Assembly: GCA_965224525.1 (NCBI GenBank)
Contig: OZ245050.1
Span: 124,001 to 188,000, forward strand
Length of the DNA: 64,000 bases
Source of the DNA: Granulosicoccus sp036478565
GTDB lineage: Bacteria; Pseudomonadota; Gammaproteobacteria; Granulosicoccales; Granulosicoccaceae
Direction: 5' to 3'
In this document: one piece after another, positions 8,412-17,375 of the stretch
Layout: each line of letters opens with the position of its first letter
How positions within the stretch are numbered: the first letter of the stretch is position 1
Program-made: the position numbers and the translations under genes
Notes under the pieces: generated by a model
Told to the model about the DNA's origin: nothing
The model's input: the letters and a program-made list of their open reading frames with translations, nothing else
Databases searched by the model: none

Positions 8412-9162
8412 TAGCGATCATTTCAACTCCGGACAAGCGCGGCGACGCTTTCTGAAGCAACTGGGCCTGTTAGGCACTGCTGCGGTCACTTCGTCATATA
8501 CATTGCTCGAAGTCAGGAAAGCTAATGCCGCTGCCAGTCCTGCAGTCACTAATACAAAGCGCTGGGGTTTGCTGATCGCGACCGACAAATGCTCAAGCGG
8601 TTGCGATGATTGTGTTCGCGGATGCAATGAGGAGCATGGGTTGACCAGCTCTGGCCGTGATGAAATCGATGCTCAATGGATACGAAAAATAGATTTGCAA
8701 GACAAACTGTCCGGGCGAAAATCCTCACTGCCTGTGATGTGCCAGCACTGCGAAAGTGCGCCGTGCGTTGATGTATGCCCTACCGGCGCTTCATTCAAGC
8801 GTGCTGACGGTGTTGTACTGGTCAACAGCCACACCTGTATTGGTTGTCGCTATTGTATGATGGCCTGCCCTTACAAGGCGCGGTCATTTATTCATGAAAC
8901 CCTGACAAATCAACTGGCAGTAGCCCCACGTGGCAAGGGCACAGTAGAGAGCTGTACGCTATGTGTTCACCGCATAGATGCCGAAGAAGATCAACAACCC
9001 GCCTGCGCCGTTGCCTGTTCGGACGCTGGTCATGGTGCCATTCTGTTTGGCGATTTGAACGATGCGGGCAGTGAAATTTCACAGAAAATCGCCGCTCAGG
9101 GAGCTACCCAGATTCGCTCGGATCTCGAGCTGAATACCGGTGTTCGTTACACCGGTATTTGA
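8401..9162 (+). CDS. dsrO: DsrO, Tat-exported ferredoxin-like subunit
   Basis: Periplasmic iron-sulfur subunit linking DsrJ and DsrP. It has 253 residues, with a twin-arginine signal (ARRRFLKQLGLLG) and cleavage expected after ANA near residue 43. It has the four-cluster pattern of the NrfC/HybA type (CSSGCDDCVRGC, CQHCESAPCVDVCPTGA, CIGCRYCMMACP, CTLCVHRI). The start lies inside the end of dsrJ. Together with DsrP it forms the quinone-linked PsrBC-like half of the complex. Confidence 0.95.
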   Translation: MPSNSDHFNSGQARRRFLKQLGLLGTAAVTSSYTLLEVRKANAAASPAVTNTKRWGLLIATDKCSSGCDDCVRGCNEEHGLTSSGRDEIDAQWIRKIDLQDKLSGRKSSLPVMCQHCESAPCVDVCPTGASFKRADGVVLVNSHTCIGCRYCMMACPYKARSFIHETLTNQLAVAPRGKGTVESCTLCVHRIDAEEDQQPACAVACSDAGHGAILFGDLNDAGSEISQKIAAQGATQIRSDLELNTGVRYTGI

Positions 9163-9184
9163 ATAGTCCAGGTTAGGAAATCGT

Positions 9185-10381
9185 ATGTCGACTATTGATA
9201 CTAATCGTTACAATACGCTCAAGCCGGCTAGTACGTCTTATTGGCTGACTTTAGCTGTTTTACTGGTGCTGGTTGCTCTTGGCGGGTACAGCGCCTTTAA
9301 CATGGAGCATGCTGGTCATCAGATCAGCGGCATGAACAATCAGATTGTTTGGGGTTTGCCCCATGTGTTTGCGATAACACTGATTGTTGCGGCGTCCGGT
9401 GCCTTGAACGGTGCCTCAATGTCGTCGGTGTTTGGCCTGAAGCGATGCAAGCCTTTTGCGCGACTATCGGTGGTGCTGGCCATGACATTGCTGGTTGGCG
9501 GGCTGATTGTGCTGGTACTTGATCTTGGTCGACCCGACAGGTTGGTTGTGGCCATGACCCACTTCAATTTCAAATCGATTTTTTCATGGAATATCATTCT
9601 TTATAACGGTTTCATCGCGATCGGTATTGTGTATCTGTGGGTGATGATGGAGCCGCGACTCAATCGTTATACCGCTAAAGTCGGTGCATTTGCCTTTCTC
9701 TGGCGTTTTATACTAACCACCGGAACCGGCAGCATCTTTGGCTTTCTGGTCGGCCGCAATGCCCTGGATTCTGCCTTGCTGGCACCGTTGTTTATCGCAC
9801 TGGCCTTGTCCATAGGCACCGCTGCCCAGGTATTTATTTTCTCTGCTACTGCCCGCTGGCAGAACAGCGACTTGCCGGAGTCTATGGTTTTTGCACAGGG
9901 TAGGTTGCTGCTGTGGTTCGTATTGGCAGTCTTGTATTTTGCCGTCGTCCATCACGTGACGAATTTGTATTTGGCAGAACACCAGGTCGTAGAGCGTTAT
10001 GCGCTTGCAGGGCCAATGTCGCCGGTTTTCTGGGTTGGCTTTGTTCTAATAGGTACAATAGCCCCGATAGTATTGCTGTTTCGGGGAGGGAGTGAAAATA
10101 AGCGTTGTCGCAATCTCATCTTTGCAAGCGCAGTAACCATTTTGGGCGGTATGGCGCTTATTTACACCATCGTCATAGGTGCGCAGAGTACGCCGCAGCG
10201 GTTGTTTCCCGATAAGACTGTCATTGCAAGTCGCTTTGGCGATGCAGGTTTTGAACTGTATCAACCAACTGCATGGGAGCTGGGTCTGGGAATCGGTGGT
10301 GTGGCGATGGCAGTGCTTATGTGTCTGATACTGCTGCGAGTACTTCCGTTCACGCCTGAGCCTGAAAGCGTCGCTAGTTAG
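9185..10381 (+). CDS. dsrP: DsrP, NrfD/HybB-family membrane subunit
   Basis: Quinone-interacting integral membrane subunit of DsrMKJOP. It has 398 residues and about ten hydrophobic segments, the layout of the NrfD/PsrC family. It follows dsrO by 22 bases. No heme b is expected from the family fold; the acidic and histidine residues in helices near residues 50-60 and 120-130 are candidates for quinone and proton handling. Confidence 0.92.
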   Translation: MSTIDTNRYNTLKPASTSYWLTLAVLLVLVALGGYSAFNMEHAGHQISGMNNQIVWGLPHVFAITLIVAASGALNGASMSSVFGLKRCKPFARLSVVLAMTLLVGGLIVLVLDLGRPDRLVVAMTHFNFKSIFSWNIILYNGFIAIGIVYLWVMMEPRLNRYTAKVGAFAFLWRFILTTGTGSIFGFLVGRNALDSALLAPLFIALALSIGTAAQVFIFSATARWQNSDLPESMVFAQGRLLLWFVLAVLYFAVVHHVTNLYLAEHQVVERYALAGPMSPVFWVGFVLIGTIAPIVLLFRGGSENKRCRNLIFASAVTILGGMALIYTIVIGAQSTPQRLFPDKTVIASRFGDAGFELYQPTAWELGLGIGGVAMAVLMCLILLRVLPFTPEPESVAS

Positions 10382-10409
10382 CGTTGCACTGTACTACGCG
10401 ACTGCGCTC

Positions 10410-11924
10410 ATGCCCGAAACTGCGTCTTTGGATAAGCCGGCCAACGGGTACTTCATTTCAGCACCCTGGCGCTCCAGCGGCAAGACGCTTGTCACTATCG
10501 GCTTGGCTGCGGCTGCATTCCAACGCGGTTTGGACATTCAGACCTTCAAGAAGGGGCCTGATTATATAGATCCACAATGGCTGAAGCAGGCCAGTGGTCA
10601 ACCCTGTTATAACCTCGACCCGTGGCTGCAAAGCCAGCAGGAGTTAGAGCTTACTTACCGAGAACATGCATCTCAGGCGTCGCTGTCTTTGATCGAAGGC
10701 ACCATGGGTTTGCACGATGGCCTGGAGACTGATGGCAGTGATAGCAATGCCGCAATTGCGACGCTCCTGAATACACCGGTTGTGCTGGTTGTTGATTGTC
10801 GTGGCATGCATCGCACAGTTGCTGCACTGATCAATGGTGTTCAGCAATTTGATCCAATGGTGCCGTTTGCAGGCGTAATACTTAACCGCCTTCGTTCGGC
10901 AAGACATGAGGAAAAAATTCAGCGAGCCATTGCGGAGTATTCCGATCTTGAATTGCTCGGCACCATAGTCGAAACCCCCGACGTGACGATTGAAGAAAGA
11001 GAGCTTGGTCTGGTGCCCGCGGCGCAGTTGATGGATGCTGCTCGTCACATCGAATCTGCTCGTGAGTTGCTCGAGGGTGGTTGTGATCTTGACGCTCTAT
11101 TTGCAGCAACAGTCAAAACCCGTACACAATCAGTGGGCAAACCTGCCATTCCTCCGGTAGTGATCACAGGTGACATGTCAGACCACCGGTCTAATGCGGC
11201 AGGAACCAGCTCATGCACCGCTACTGACAGCTCGAACGATATTAAGAGTCGTATCGAAGAATTGTTTACGGTTGGAATCGCTCGCGACCAGGCCTTCAAT
11301 TTCTATTACGAAGATGACCTGGAATTGCTAGCAAGTAAAGGTGTGAACCTGGTCGAAATTTCACCACTGACCGATGATTTTCCCGACGGGCTGGACGGCC
11401 TGTTGCTAGGGGGTGGTTTCCCGGAGCGTCATGCGGCAGCATTGGTCGAAAATGGCGAATTCAGGCAAAAACTCAAACTGGCAATTCAGGACGGCTTGCC
11501 AGTACGGGCAGAATGCGCAGGGTTAATGTACCTGTGCCGGTCCCTGAATCTGGCGGGCCAGAGTTATCCGATGGTGGCGGCGATAGCGGGGGAGGTCACT
11601 ATGCACAAACGCCCGTCTGGCCGCGGTTATGTCCAGCTTAAATACCTGTCAACCGGCAGAAATGATGCCTATTCGGTGCCGTTTGAGCGAATACTGGCGG
11701 CTCATGAATTCCACCATTCGCAAATCACCTTTGATTCTCCGCCGGATTTCGCGTATCAAGTGCTTAGAGGATACGGCGTAGACGGCCAGAATGACGGTAT
11801 TCGGATCCGCAACGTCATGGCCAGTTATGCTCATTTTCGCCATAGCCAGGCTTCCCCATGGGTAGACTGGTTCTATAAACAAATTTGCCAACAGAACAAC
11901 TCCAGACGACAACAGTATGTTTAA
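10410..11924 (+). CDS. dsrN: DsrN, cobyrinic acid a,c-diamide synthase-like amidase
   Basis: CobB/CbiA-family glutamine-dependent amidotransferase, proposed to amidate siroheme to the siro(heme)amide form used by DsrAB. It has 504 residues. The N-terminal P-loop-type ATPase domain starts with SAPWRSSGKT, and the C-terminal class I glutamine amidotransferase domain has LLLGGGFPE and the nucleophile Cys in RAECAGLMYL. The start ATG at 10410 fits the family; the upstream frame is closed. It overlaps dsrR by 8 bases. Confidence 0.93.
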   Translation: MPETASLDKPANGYFISAPWRSSGKTLVTIGLAAAAFQRGLDIQTFKKGPDYIDPQWLKQASGQPCYNLDPWLQSQQELELTYREHASQASLSLIEGTMGLHDGLETDGSDSNAAIATLLNTPVVLVVDCRGMHRTVAALINGVQQFDPMVPFAGVILNRLRSARHEEKIQRAIAEYSDLELLGTIVETPDVTIEERELGLVPAAQLMDAARHIESARELLEGGCDLDALFAATVKTRTQSVGKPAIPPVVITGDMSDHRSNAAGTSSCTATDSSNDIKSRIEELFTVGIARDQAFNFYYEDDLELLASKGVNLVEISPLTDDFPDGLDGLLLGGGFPERHAAALVENGEFRQKLKLAIQDGLPVRAECAGLMYLCRSLNLAGQSYPMVAAIAGEVTMHKRPSGRGYVQLKYLSTGRNDAYSVPFERILAAHEFHHSQITFDSPPDFAYQVLRGYGVDGQNDGIRIRNVMASYAHFRHSQASPWVDWFYKQICQQNNSRRQQYV

Positions 11925-12279
11925 GGTTTCCAAAGCCGCAGCAACCGAGATAAAACGCAGCCTGCAGGAGCATGAGTTTGACGACATGCCCATCCGGATA
12001 GCGGCGCAGCGCGATGAAGACGGGTCGATCCACTATCAAATGGGTTTTGACGAGCCGGGTCCAGGCGACACCATGATTGCTACAAGTGGCGTCGATGTTG
12101 TTATTGCCAAAGATCACCTGGCGCTATTAAATGGCACTGAGATGGATTTTGCAGCTATTGATAGTGTCGCGGGCGATGATGATGCAGGCAAGCCGCAGTT
12201 TATTTTTATGAATCCCAACGATCCTGCCTACGTCGCGCCCGATAGCGAAAAAAAGGACTCTGGTGAAGCCAGCCAGTGA
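11917..12279 (+). CDS. dsrR: DsrR, A-type iron-sulfur scaffold-like protein without cluster cysteines
   Basis: IscA/HesB-fold protein, 120 residues. It starts like the family (MFKVSKAAATEIKRSL) but contains no cysteine at all, so it cannot bind a cluster in the IscA manner. This loss is a known trait of DsrR, which has been linked to post-transcriptional control of the dsr operon. The acidic C-terminal tail (DSEKKDSGEASQ) overlaps the following kinase gene by 17 bases. In A. vinosum dsrS would come next; here a two-component system does. Confidence 0.88.
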   Translation: MFKVSKAAATEIKRSLQEHEFDDMPIRIAAQRDEDGSIHYQMGFDEPGPGDTMIATSGVDVVIAKDHLALLNGTEMDFAAIDSVAGDDDAGKPQFIFMNPNDPAYVAPDSEKKDSGEASQ

Positions 12280-13864
12280 AATTGAAGTCCAGGATTACCG
12301 AATTCGTCGTGGCGAAATATCTGCCTACGGGCGTGCGGCTCGCTCTTGTCTGATCTTGCGAAGATTGGTATTGGTGACGGCGTTTGTGGTTGCTGCACTG
12401 GCTGTGGTCACTTTGACGGCGAACAATATCAGTTATGCAGTGATGCGTTTGTCACTAATCGTGGTGACTGTTTGCGCCTTGTTCGGCTTGTTGCTTGTCT
12501 GGCTATATACCAAGAGGCACTTTATCAGGCCCAATCTGGCATTGCGAAAATGGTTGCAACAGGTTTGCGATGGAGATTTGAACGCAAGCATTGAGTTGCC
12601 AACCTCTCAGGAGCACTACAAGGAAGTGCATTTCCACACCAAAAATCTGTCTTCAGCGCTCAATCGCTTGACGTCAGACATGGAAACGCTGGTTGAATCC
12701 CAGACACGGCGACTGGAAGCAAAAAACAAGAGGCTGGATATTTTATTCAATCTCACGACAGATGTGTCTCGTGAGTCAAGTCGTCGTACTGTGCTTGATA
12801 CGGTTTGTCGTTACCTCGCCCAGTGGTATCCGGACGCGGTGGTCAGCGCCTATCTGGTAGATAATGATGTGACGCGATGTATTGCTGTCAGGCGTACAAC
12901 AGGAACTTCCATTGAACCGTTCGCAGATAATGCTACTGTGAATCCGAGTGAGAGCGAAGCTGTATCCAGTGCAAAGCCCTGGCCTGAAATTGCCGGACAA
13001 CTGACCTACGATTCTCTGAGGGATAAAAAATTAAAGTATCGGATACGAATTCCGTTTTTCGACAACGCTTTGGTTAAGGGGCAAATAGTCGTTGAAACCA
13101 ACAATGAACAATCCTCTGAAACAAGTGATACACATCGGGTATTAGCAACCATCTCCGAGCAATTGAATCTGTTTATCGAAAAGCGATCTGCGATAGAGCG
13201 TTCGCGTATTGCGCAGATGATTCGTGACCGATCCGAGCTATCTGCAGAGCTGCACGACTCACTGGCTCAGACGCTGGCGGCCCTGCGTTATCAGGTGACA
13301 TTGCTTGGCGAGTCAATGCAGGAACAGTCATCACCGGAACTGTATGCAGAGGTACTGCGGATACAGGGTTCAGTCAGCGAAGCCAATCAGGAAGTCAGGG
13401 GCGTCATCAGCGAATTTCGGCAACCCTTGACCAATCGACGCTTCGCTGACTCAATACGAACCAGCGTTGAAGCTTTTGGTGAGCGCAGCGGCACGCCGGT
13501 CTTCTTTCAGACCAACGATCCGCAGATCAGTTTTACACCGCGGGAAGAGTCACAATTGCTGCGAATTATCGGCGAAGCATTGACTAATGCGCAGAAATAC
13601 GCGCAATGCAGTATGGTTCGAGTGTACCTGCGAAGCGAGTCATCCGGGGTTCGTCGAATATTGATAGAAGATGACGGAATCGGTTTTGCACGTGACACCA
13701 GTGCCATGACGGCTGACTCTGAAGGTAGCCATATCGGCCTGACTATTATGCAGGATCGTGCTTCCAGTATCGGGGCTCGTTTGTTTCTTGAATCGGAACC
13801 GGGAGAAGGAACCCGGGTTACCATCGAATTACCGCCGCACAGCAAGTTTGACGGAGCAGCATAG
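12263..13864 (+). CDS. NarX-type sensor histidine kinase coupled to the dsr operon
   Basis: Membrane sensor kinase of the HisKA_3/NarX-NreB class, 533 residues, GTG start at 12263 inside dsrR. Two membrane helices (about residues 30-52 and 58-80) enclose almost no periplasmic loop. A HAMP-like linker, a coiled coil (about 125-155) and a GAF-like region (about 170-310) follow. The phospho-acceptor is His331 in SAELHDSLAQT. The ATPase domain has EALTNAQKYA (N box), DDGIGF (G1) and GLTIM (G2). With almost no external domain it probably senses a cytosolic or membrane signal. It is a candidate regulator of sulfur oxidation, based on translational overlap with dsrR and its partner regulator. Confidence 0.9.
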   Translation: MKPASEIEVQDYRIRRGEISAYGRAARSCLILRRLVLVTAFVVAALAVVTLTANNISYAVMRLSLIVVTVCALFGLLLVWLYTKRHFIRPNLALRKWLQQVCDGDLNASIELPTSQEHYKEVHFHTKNLSSALNRLTSDMETLVESQTRRLEAKNKRLDILFNLTTDVSRESSRRTVLDTVCRYLAQWYPDAVVSAYLVDNDVTRCIAVRRTTGTSIEPFADNATVNPSESEAVSSAKPWPEIAGQLTYDSLRDKKLKYRIRIPFFDNALVKGQIVVETNNEQSSETSDTHRVLATISEQLNLFIEKRSAIERSRIAQMIRDRSELSAELHDSLAQTLAALRYQVTLLGESMQEQSSPELYAEVLRIQGSVSEANQEVRGVISEFRQPLTNRRFADSIRTSVEAFGERSGTPVFFQTNDPQISFTPREESQLLRIIGEALTNAQKYAQCSMVRVYLRSESSGVRRILIEDDGIGFARDTSAMTADSEGSHIGLTIMQDRASSIGARLFLESEPGEGTRVTIELPPHSKFDGAA

Positions 13865-14517
13865 TGAATCCAATCAGCGTGGTGATCGTAGATGATCACA
13901 CCTTGTTCAGAACAGGTTTAAGTGAGTTGCTGTCACGGCGTGGTTTGCGTGTGGCCGGTATGAGCGGTGAGCCCGCTGATGCTTTGGGGCTTGTTGAAAG
14001 AGAAAAACCGGACATACTGTTGCTGGATTTGCGCATGCGTGAAATTGGTGGCCTGGAAGTGCTAAGACGAGTTCGTGAGTCATTTCCGGATCAGCGTGTC
14101 GTTATACTGACAACCAGTATCGAGGAGAGTGATTTACTGGAAGCGTTGCGACTCGGCGCCAGTGGCTATTTGCTCAAGGACATGGAGCCGGATGGTTTTG
14201 TGGATTTACTGTACAAGGCAAAAGCCGGGGATACTGTAGTTGCACCCGATTTGACCGGACTGTTGGCGCGGGCCGCAGTATCACGCGAGGAAACAGGCAA
14301 GCAGGACTCGGTCAATGTCTACCGTTTAACGCCACGTGAAATGGATATACTGAGCCACATTGCAAAGGGGCAAAGTAACAAAGACATTGCAATCGATCTC
14401 GGTATTACTGATGGTACGGTCAAACTGCACGTTCGCGCAGTGATGAAAAAGCTTGGCGTACAATCACGTGTTCAGGCTGCGGTGCTGGCGGTTTCTGAGG
14501 GCTTGTGTGATAGCTGA
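13864..14517 (+). CDS. NarL/FixJ-family response regulator
   Basis: DNA-binding response regulator, 217 residues, partner of the kinase just upstream; the GTG start shares one base with the kinase stop. Receiver domain: acidic pair Asp10-Asp11, phospho-acceptor Asp55 (LLLDLRM), switch Thr in ILTTS and Lys in YLLKD. The LuxR-type helix-turn-helix is at about residues 156-208 (LTPREMDILSHIAKGQSNKDIA). All signalling residues are present, so it should be functional. It is the last gene of the dsr transcription unit, and its targets are unknown. Confidence 0.92.
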   Translation: MNPISVVIVDDHTLFRTGLSELLSRRGLRVAGMSGEPADALGLVEREKPDILLLDLRMREIGGLEVLRRVRESFPDQRVVILTTSIEESDLLEALRLGASGYLLKDMEPDGFVDLLYKAKAGDTVVAPDLTGLLARAAVSREETGKQDSVNVYRLTPREMDILSHIAKGQSNKDIAIDLGITDGTVKLHVRAVMKKLGVQSRVQAAVLAVSEGLCDS

Positions 14518-14547
14518 ATCTGTCGCGCGCACATCCGATGTATCAGG

Positions 14548-15975
14548 TTACTCACCCTGAAAATGCCAGCGTGAATCCCGAGTCTCGGAAGTGTCCGGTT
14601 TAAACCAGTCCAGTTTCTCTCTAAGCGTGACAACACTACCGATAATCAACAATGTCGGTGCACTGACATCACTCGCCGCAATAGTGCTGGCCAAAGTCGC
14701 CAGTGTTGCCGTGATGACCCGTTGTGTCGGTGTTGTGCCATGCTCAATCAGGGCTGCGGGCGTGTCGGCTGCGCGACCGTGTTCTACCAAACTTTGGCAA
14801 ATTTGATCCAGCCCCGTTAAGCCCATATATATGACGATAGTTTGGGTCGGGTCTTGCAAGTCTTGCCAGTTCAGATTGAACTGGCCGTTGCGCAAATGTC
14901 CGGTGACAAAAACGCAGGACTGCGCATGATCGCGGTGTGTCAATGGGATGCCACCAAAGGCTGCACAACCCGCGGCAGCCGTAATGCCCGGAACCACCTG
15001 AAAGCCAATGCCATTATCGGCCAGTGTTTCGATCTCTTCGCCACCACGACCAAATATGAAAGGATCGCCACCCTTGAGACGAACTACCTGCTTTCCCTGT
15101 TTTGCCAGATCGACAAGTAGTTGATTGATTGAGTCTTGCGGCAAGGTGTGTGCAGCTTTGGCTTTTCCAGCATAGATTAATTCGGCGTCACTGCGGCACA
15201 GATCCAGTATGGAGCGGCTGACGAGGCGATCGAATACAACGGCGTCAGCAGATTTGACCAATCGCAGGGCTCGAAATGTCAGTAAATCCGGATCCCCTGG
15301 ACCGGCACCGACCAACGCGACATGGCCCACTGTATTGACAGCACTCGGCTCGGACAAGTTGATTGATGACACCGCCGCCTTGACGGCCTGCTCAAGCACA
15401 TCAGCTTTGGCGTTGAATGCCAATTCGCCTATCGGGCCGTTGATCAGCGAATGCCAGAACTCGACGCGATCGGCTTCGGCCGGTAGTCGGTTTTTAACGT
15501 CAGCTCGGTAATTCTCAACCAGAGCAGCCAGCTTTGCATAGGCAGTTGGTACGAGGCTCTCTATTCTGGATTTCAGAGCACGTGACAGCGTTGGGGACCC
15601 GCCACCGGAAGTTATCGCGATCAGCATTGGAGAGCGATCAATAACCTCTGGGACAATCAGCGAACTGGCATCATGATTTCCCACCACATGGCACAATAGT
15701 TGTCGATCGTGACACAGACTCGATATGCGGTCATTGAGTGCTGCATCGGCTGAAGCTGCAATAACCAGCCAGCAACCCGTCAGATCGTCCAACTGGAACA
15801 GCCGGTTGGCGCTGAATGCAACGCCGGGAACTTCGGCAGCTGCTGCCGGGTCAACCAGGTGTACGCGTGCACCGCAGCGGCTCAGATCCCGGGCTTTTCC
15901 AAGCGCTTCGAGGCTTGCACCCACGACCAGACATTGACGGTCGGTGAGGGTAAGAAAGGCAGAATAGGAATCCAT
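14548..15975 (-). CDS. cysG: Siroheme synthase CysG-like (uroporphyrinogen-III methyltransferase with degenerate dehydrogenase/ferrochelatase domain)
   Basis: Bifunctional siroheme synthase layout, 475 residues, convergent with the dsr-linked regulator. The C-terminal SAM-dependent uroporphyrinogen-III methyltransferase looks intact (VGAGPGDPDLLT, VRLKGGDPFIFGRGGEE, PGITAAAGCAA). The N-terminal precorrin-2 dehydrogenase/ferrochelatase domain keeps its overall pattern and the SSGG-like loop (TSGGGSPTLSR). The glycine-rich NAD loop, however, reads VVGASLEALGKA, and the position of the catalytic Asp104 of E. coli CysG is Gly99 here (CHVVGNHDASS; comparison from memory). The methyltransferase role is secure; dehydrogenase and chelatase activity is doubtful. 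It would feed siroheme to DsrAB. Confidence 0.9.
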   Translation of the reverse strand: MDSYSAFLTLTDRQCLVVGASLEALGKARDLSRCGARVHLVDPAAAAEVPGVAFSANRLFQLDDLTGCWLVIAASADAALNDRISSLCHDRQLLCHVVGNHDASSLIVPEVIDRSPMLIAITSGGGSPTLSRALKSRIESLVPTAYAKLAALVENYRADVKNRLPAEADRVEFWHSLINGPIGELAFNAKADVLEQAVKAAVSSINLSEPSAVNTVGHVALVGAGPGDPDLLTFRALRLVKSADAVVFDRLVSRSILDLCRSDAELIYAGKAKAAHTLPQDSINQLLVDLAKQGKQVVRLKGGDPFIFGRGGEEIETLADNGIGFQVVPGITAAAGCAAFGGIPLTHRDHAQSCVFVTGHLRNGQFNLNWQDLQDPTQTIVIYMGLTGLDQICQSLVEHGRAADTPAALIEHGTTPTQRVITATLATLASTIAASDVSAPTLLIIGSVVTLREKLDWFKPDTSETRDSRWHFQGE

Positions 15976-16147
15976 GATTGTTTACAGGTTCTGTGATGCC
16001 GCTAAAATACAGCCATAACGACTTTCAGGGTACAGTTTTGAGCGTATGTTCGCATTCATCGCTTGCGCCAGTATTGAAACTACTCCCAATGATATATAGA
16101 TTGCTTGTTAGACTGGCTATAACCTTTAACAAACCGTCGGTAGTGAA

Positions 16148-16372
16148 GTGATGCTATATCACATATTTGAAATAAACCCGTTCAAGCAGCTGAGTTTCCT
16201 GGAGACGCAGGTCGACTACAGGGCTGCGAAAGAAAGGGTCAATGTGTTGCGCAAGGCACCAGGTTTGGTGGCTGGTACTACCTATAGAATGATGTTTGCC
16301 GCCGATCAATTCGCCGCAGAAAGGTTACTTTCCGAAAAACGGGAAGCGCGGCCTATGGGCGAGCACGATTAA
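16148..16372 (+). CDS. Small conserved-looking protein upstream of tusA
   Basis: Protein of 74 residues with no recognised domain: MMLYHIFEINPFKQLSFLET, then a charged helical stretch ending in REARPMGEHD. ATG codons at 16148 and 16151 are both possible. Its stop lies 22 bases before the tusA ATG on the same strand, so the two are probably co-transcribed. No signal peptide or membrane segment is seen. Codon pattern and position make it likely real, perhaps a sulfur-relay accessory; that role is inference only. Confidence 0.6.
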   Translation: MMLYHIFEINPFKQLSFLETQVDYRAAKERVNVLRKAPGLVAGTTYRMMFAADQFAAERLLSEKREARPMGEHD

Positions 16373-16394
16373 CAACAACGGAGTAACAACAAAG

Positions 16395-16625
16395 ATGTCG
16401 GAATTTACAAAAGAACTGGATGCTTGTGGCCTGAACTGCCCAATGCCTATTTTACGAGCCAAGAAGGCACTCAAGGAACTGGAAGCTGGTGAAATATTGC
16501 GCGTTGTAGCCACAGATCCTGGTTCAGTCAAGGATTTCGAAGCCTTCGCTAGACACACAGGCAACGAATTGCTGGAGTCCACAACGGAAGGTGAAAACTT
16601 CGTCTATCGAATCAAGAAGTCCTGA
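16395..16625 (+). CDS. tusA: TusA-family sulfur carrier protein
   Basis: Small cytoplasmic sulfur carrier (SirA/TusA fold), 76 residues from the ATG at 16395; the open frame extends to 16296, but the family begins at MSEFTKELDACGLNCPMP. The sulfur-binding cysteine is in the diagnostic CPMPILRAKKAL motif. In sulfur oxidisers TusA hands persulfide sulfur to DsrE. It sits close to the dsr operon, behind a small unknown gene and in front of a strong hairpin. Confidence 0.95.
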   Translation: MSEFTKELDACGLNCPMPILRAKKALKELEAGEILRVVATDPGSVKDFEAFARHTGNELLESTTEGENFVYRIKKS

Positions 16626-16710
16626 TTTTTTCCTGATACCGGGCCCCGGGCATTGGAACTGTCCAATCTGCAACTCGTTCCGGTCTCGGGTTTCTGATAG
16701 CGCTGATTCC

Positions 16711-16733
16711 GGGTGCGGTTGCCAACCGCACCC
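16711..16733 (+). terminator. Hairpin after tusA
   Basis: A perfect 10-bp stem GGGTGCGGTT/AACCGCACCC with a 3-base loop (GCC), followed by ATTTCTG. It is a strong, short-loop structure 85 bases after the tusA stop. The T-run is weak, so it may be an attenuating or 3' stabilising hairpin rather than a classic intrinsic terminator. The rest of the 243-base gap up to 16868 shows nothing else convincing. Confidence 0.55.
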
Positions 16734-16868
16734 ATTTCTGTACCATGAGAGCGCAGCGATTGGGTCAACATGGGGTTGAAAGGGCGCATGGCGGCCGTGG
16801 GTGCTGGCAATGCAGCTACCCCTGACTCCCCTCCCTGGTGAAAATCCCCGTGACGAGTTTTTGAATAG

Positions 16869-17309
16869 ATGAGCACTCATAAAATTCAATTTGTAGCAAA
16901 GCCCTGGGCGAGCTCGCAGGCTGCAAGCACAGCCTCAAAACCTGCTGATATTCATATCGAATCTGGCACTTGCACAGAAGCAGAAACGTTTTCGCTAAGA
17001 ATTCTGGATGACAGCATGCAACCTGAATTTCGCAAGGGCTGCATCATTATTATTGATCCCACCGGGCTGGCTCGCGATGGCAGTTATGTTCTGGCAAGAT
17101 CAACAGAGACCGAGGGGGAAGCGCGTGAAGAAACCGATGGCTATTTGTTTCGACAGCTGCGTCGTTCAGCCAGTGACGAAAACTGGGTGTTGGTAGCTCT
17201 GAATGAGCACTATCCACGCGAACTGACGGAAGAGGATCTCAGTGGTATTGCCGGTGTCATAGTGCAACGAGCCGGTACGCGGCGGAGCTACCACAAGCAC
17301 TACGACTGA
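16869..17309 (+). CDS. Stand-alone LexA/S24-like protein, probable inactive protease
   Basis: A LexA/UmuD-type S24 domain of 146 residues with no DNA-binding helix-turn-helix. The serine loop is seen in ILDDSMQPEFRKGCIIIIDP, and the later core in YLFRQLRR and WVLVALNEHYPRE. Where LexA and UmuD carry the catalytic lysine (V-K-R-L type strand) this protein has Arg in F-R-Q-L, so self-cleavage is unlikely if the alignment is right. The first 30 residues are low complexity (Ala/Ser rich). It follows tusA on the same strand, but a hairpin separates them. Function unknown; a sensory or binding role is inferred. Confidence 0.72.
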   Translation: MSTHKIQFVAKPWASSQAASTASKPADIHIESGTCTEAETFSLRILDDSMQPEFRKGCIIIIDPTGLARDGSYVLARSTETEGEAREETDGYLFRQLRRSASDENWVLVALNEHYPRELTEEDLSGIAGVIVQRAGTRRSYHKHYD

Positions 17310-17375
17310 TGCCTGTGGCCAGGATGATTGCTAACCTGGACTAACTGACCGGCTAAGTAATCGTTTGACACTAAA

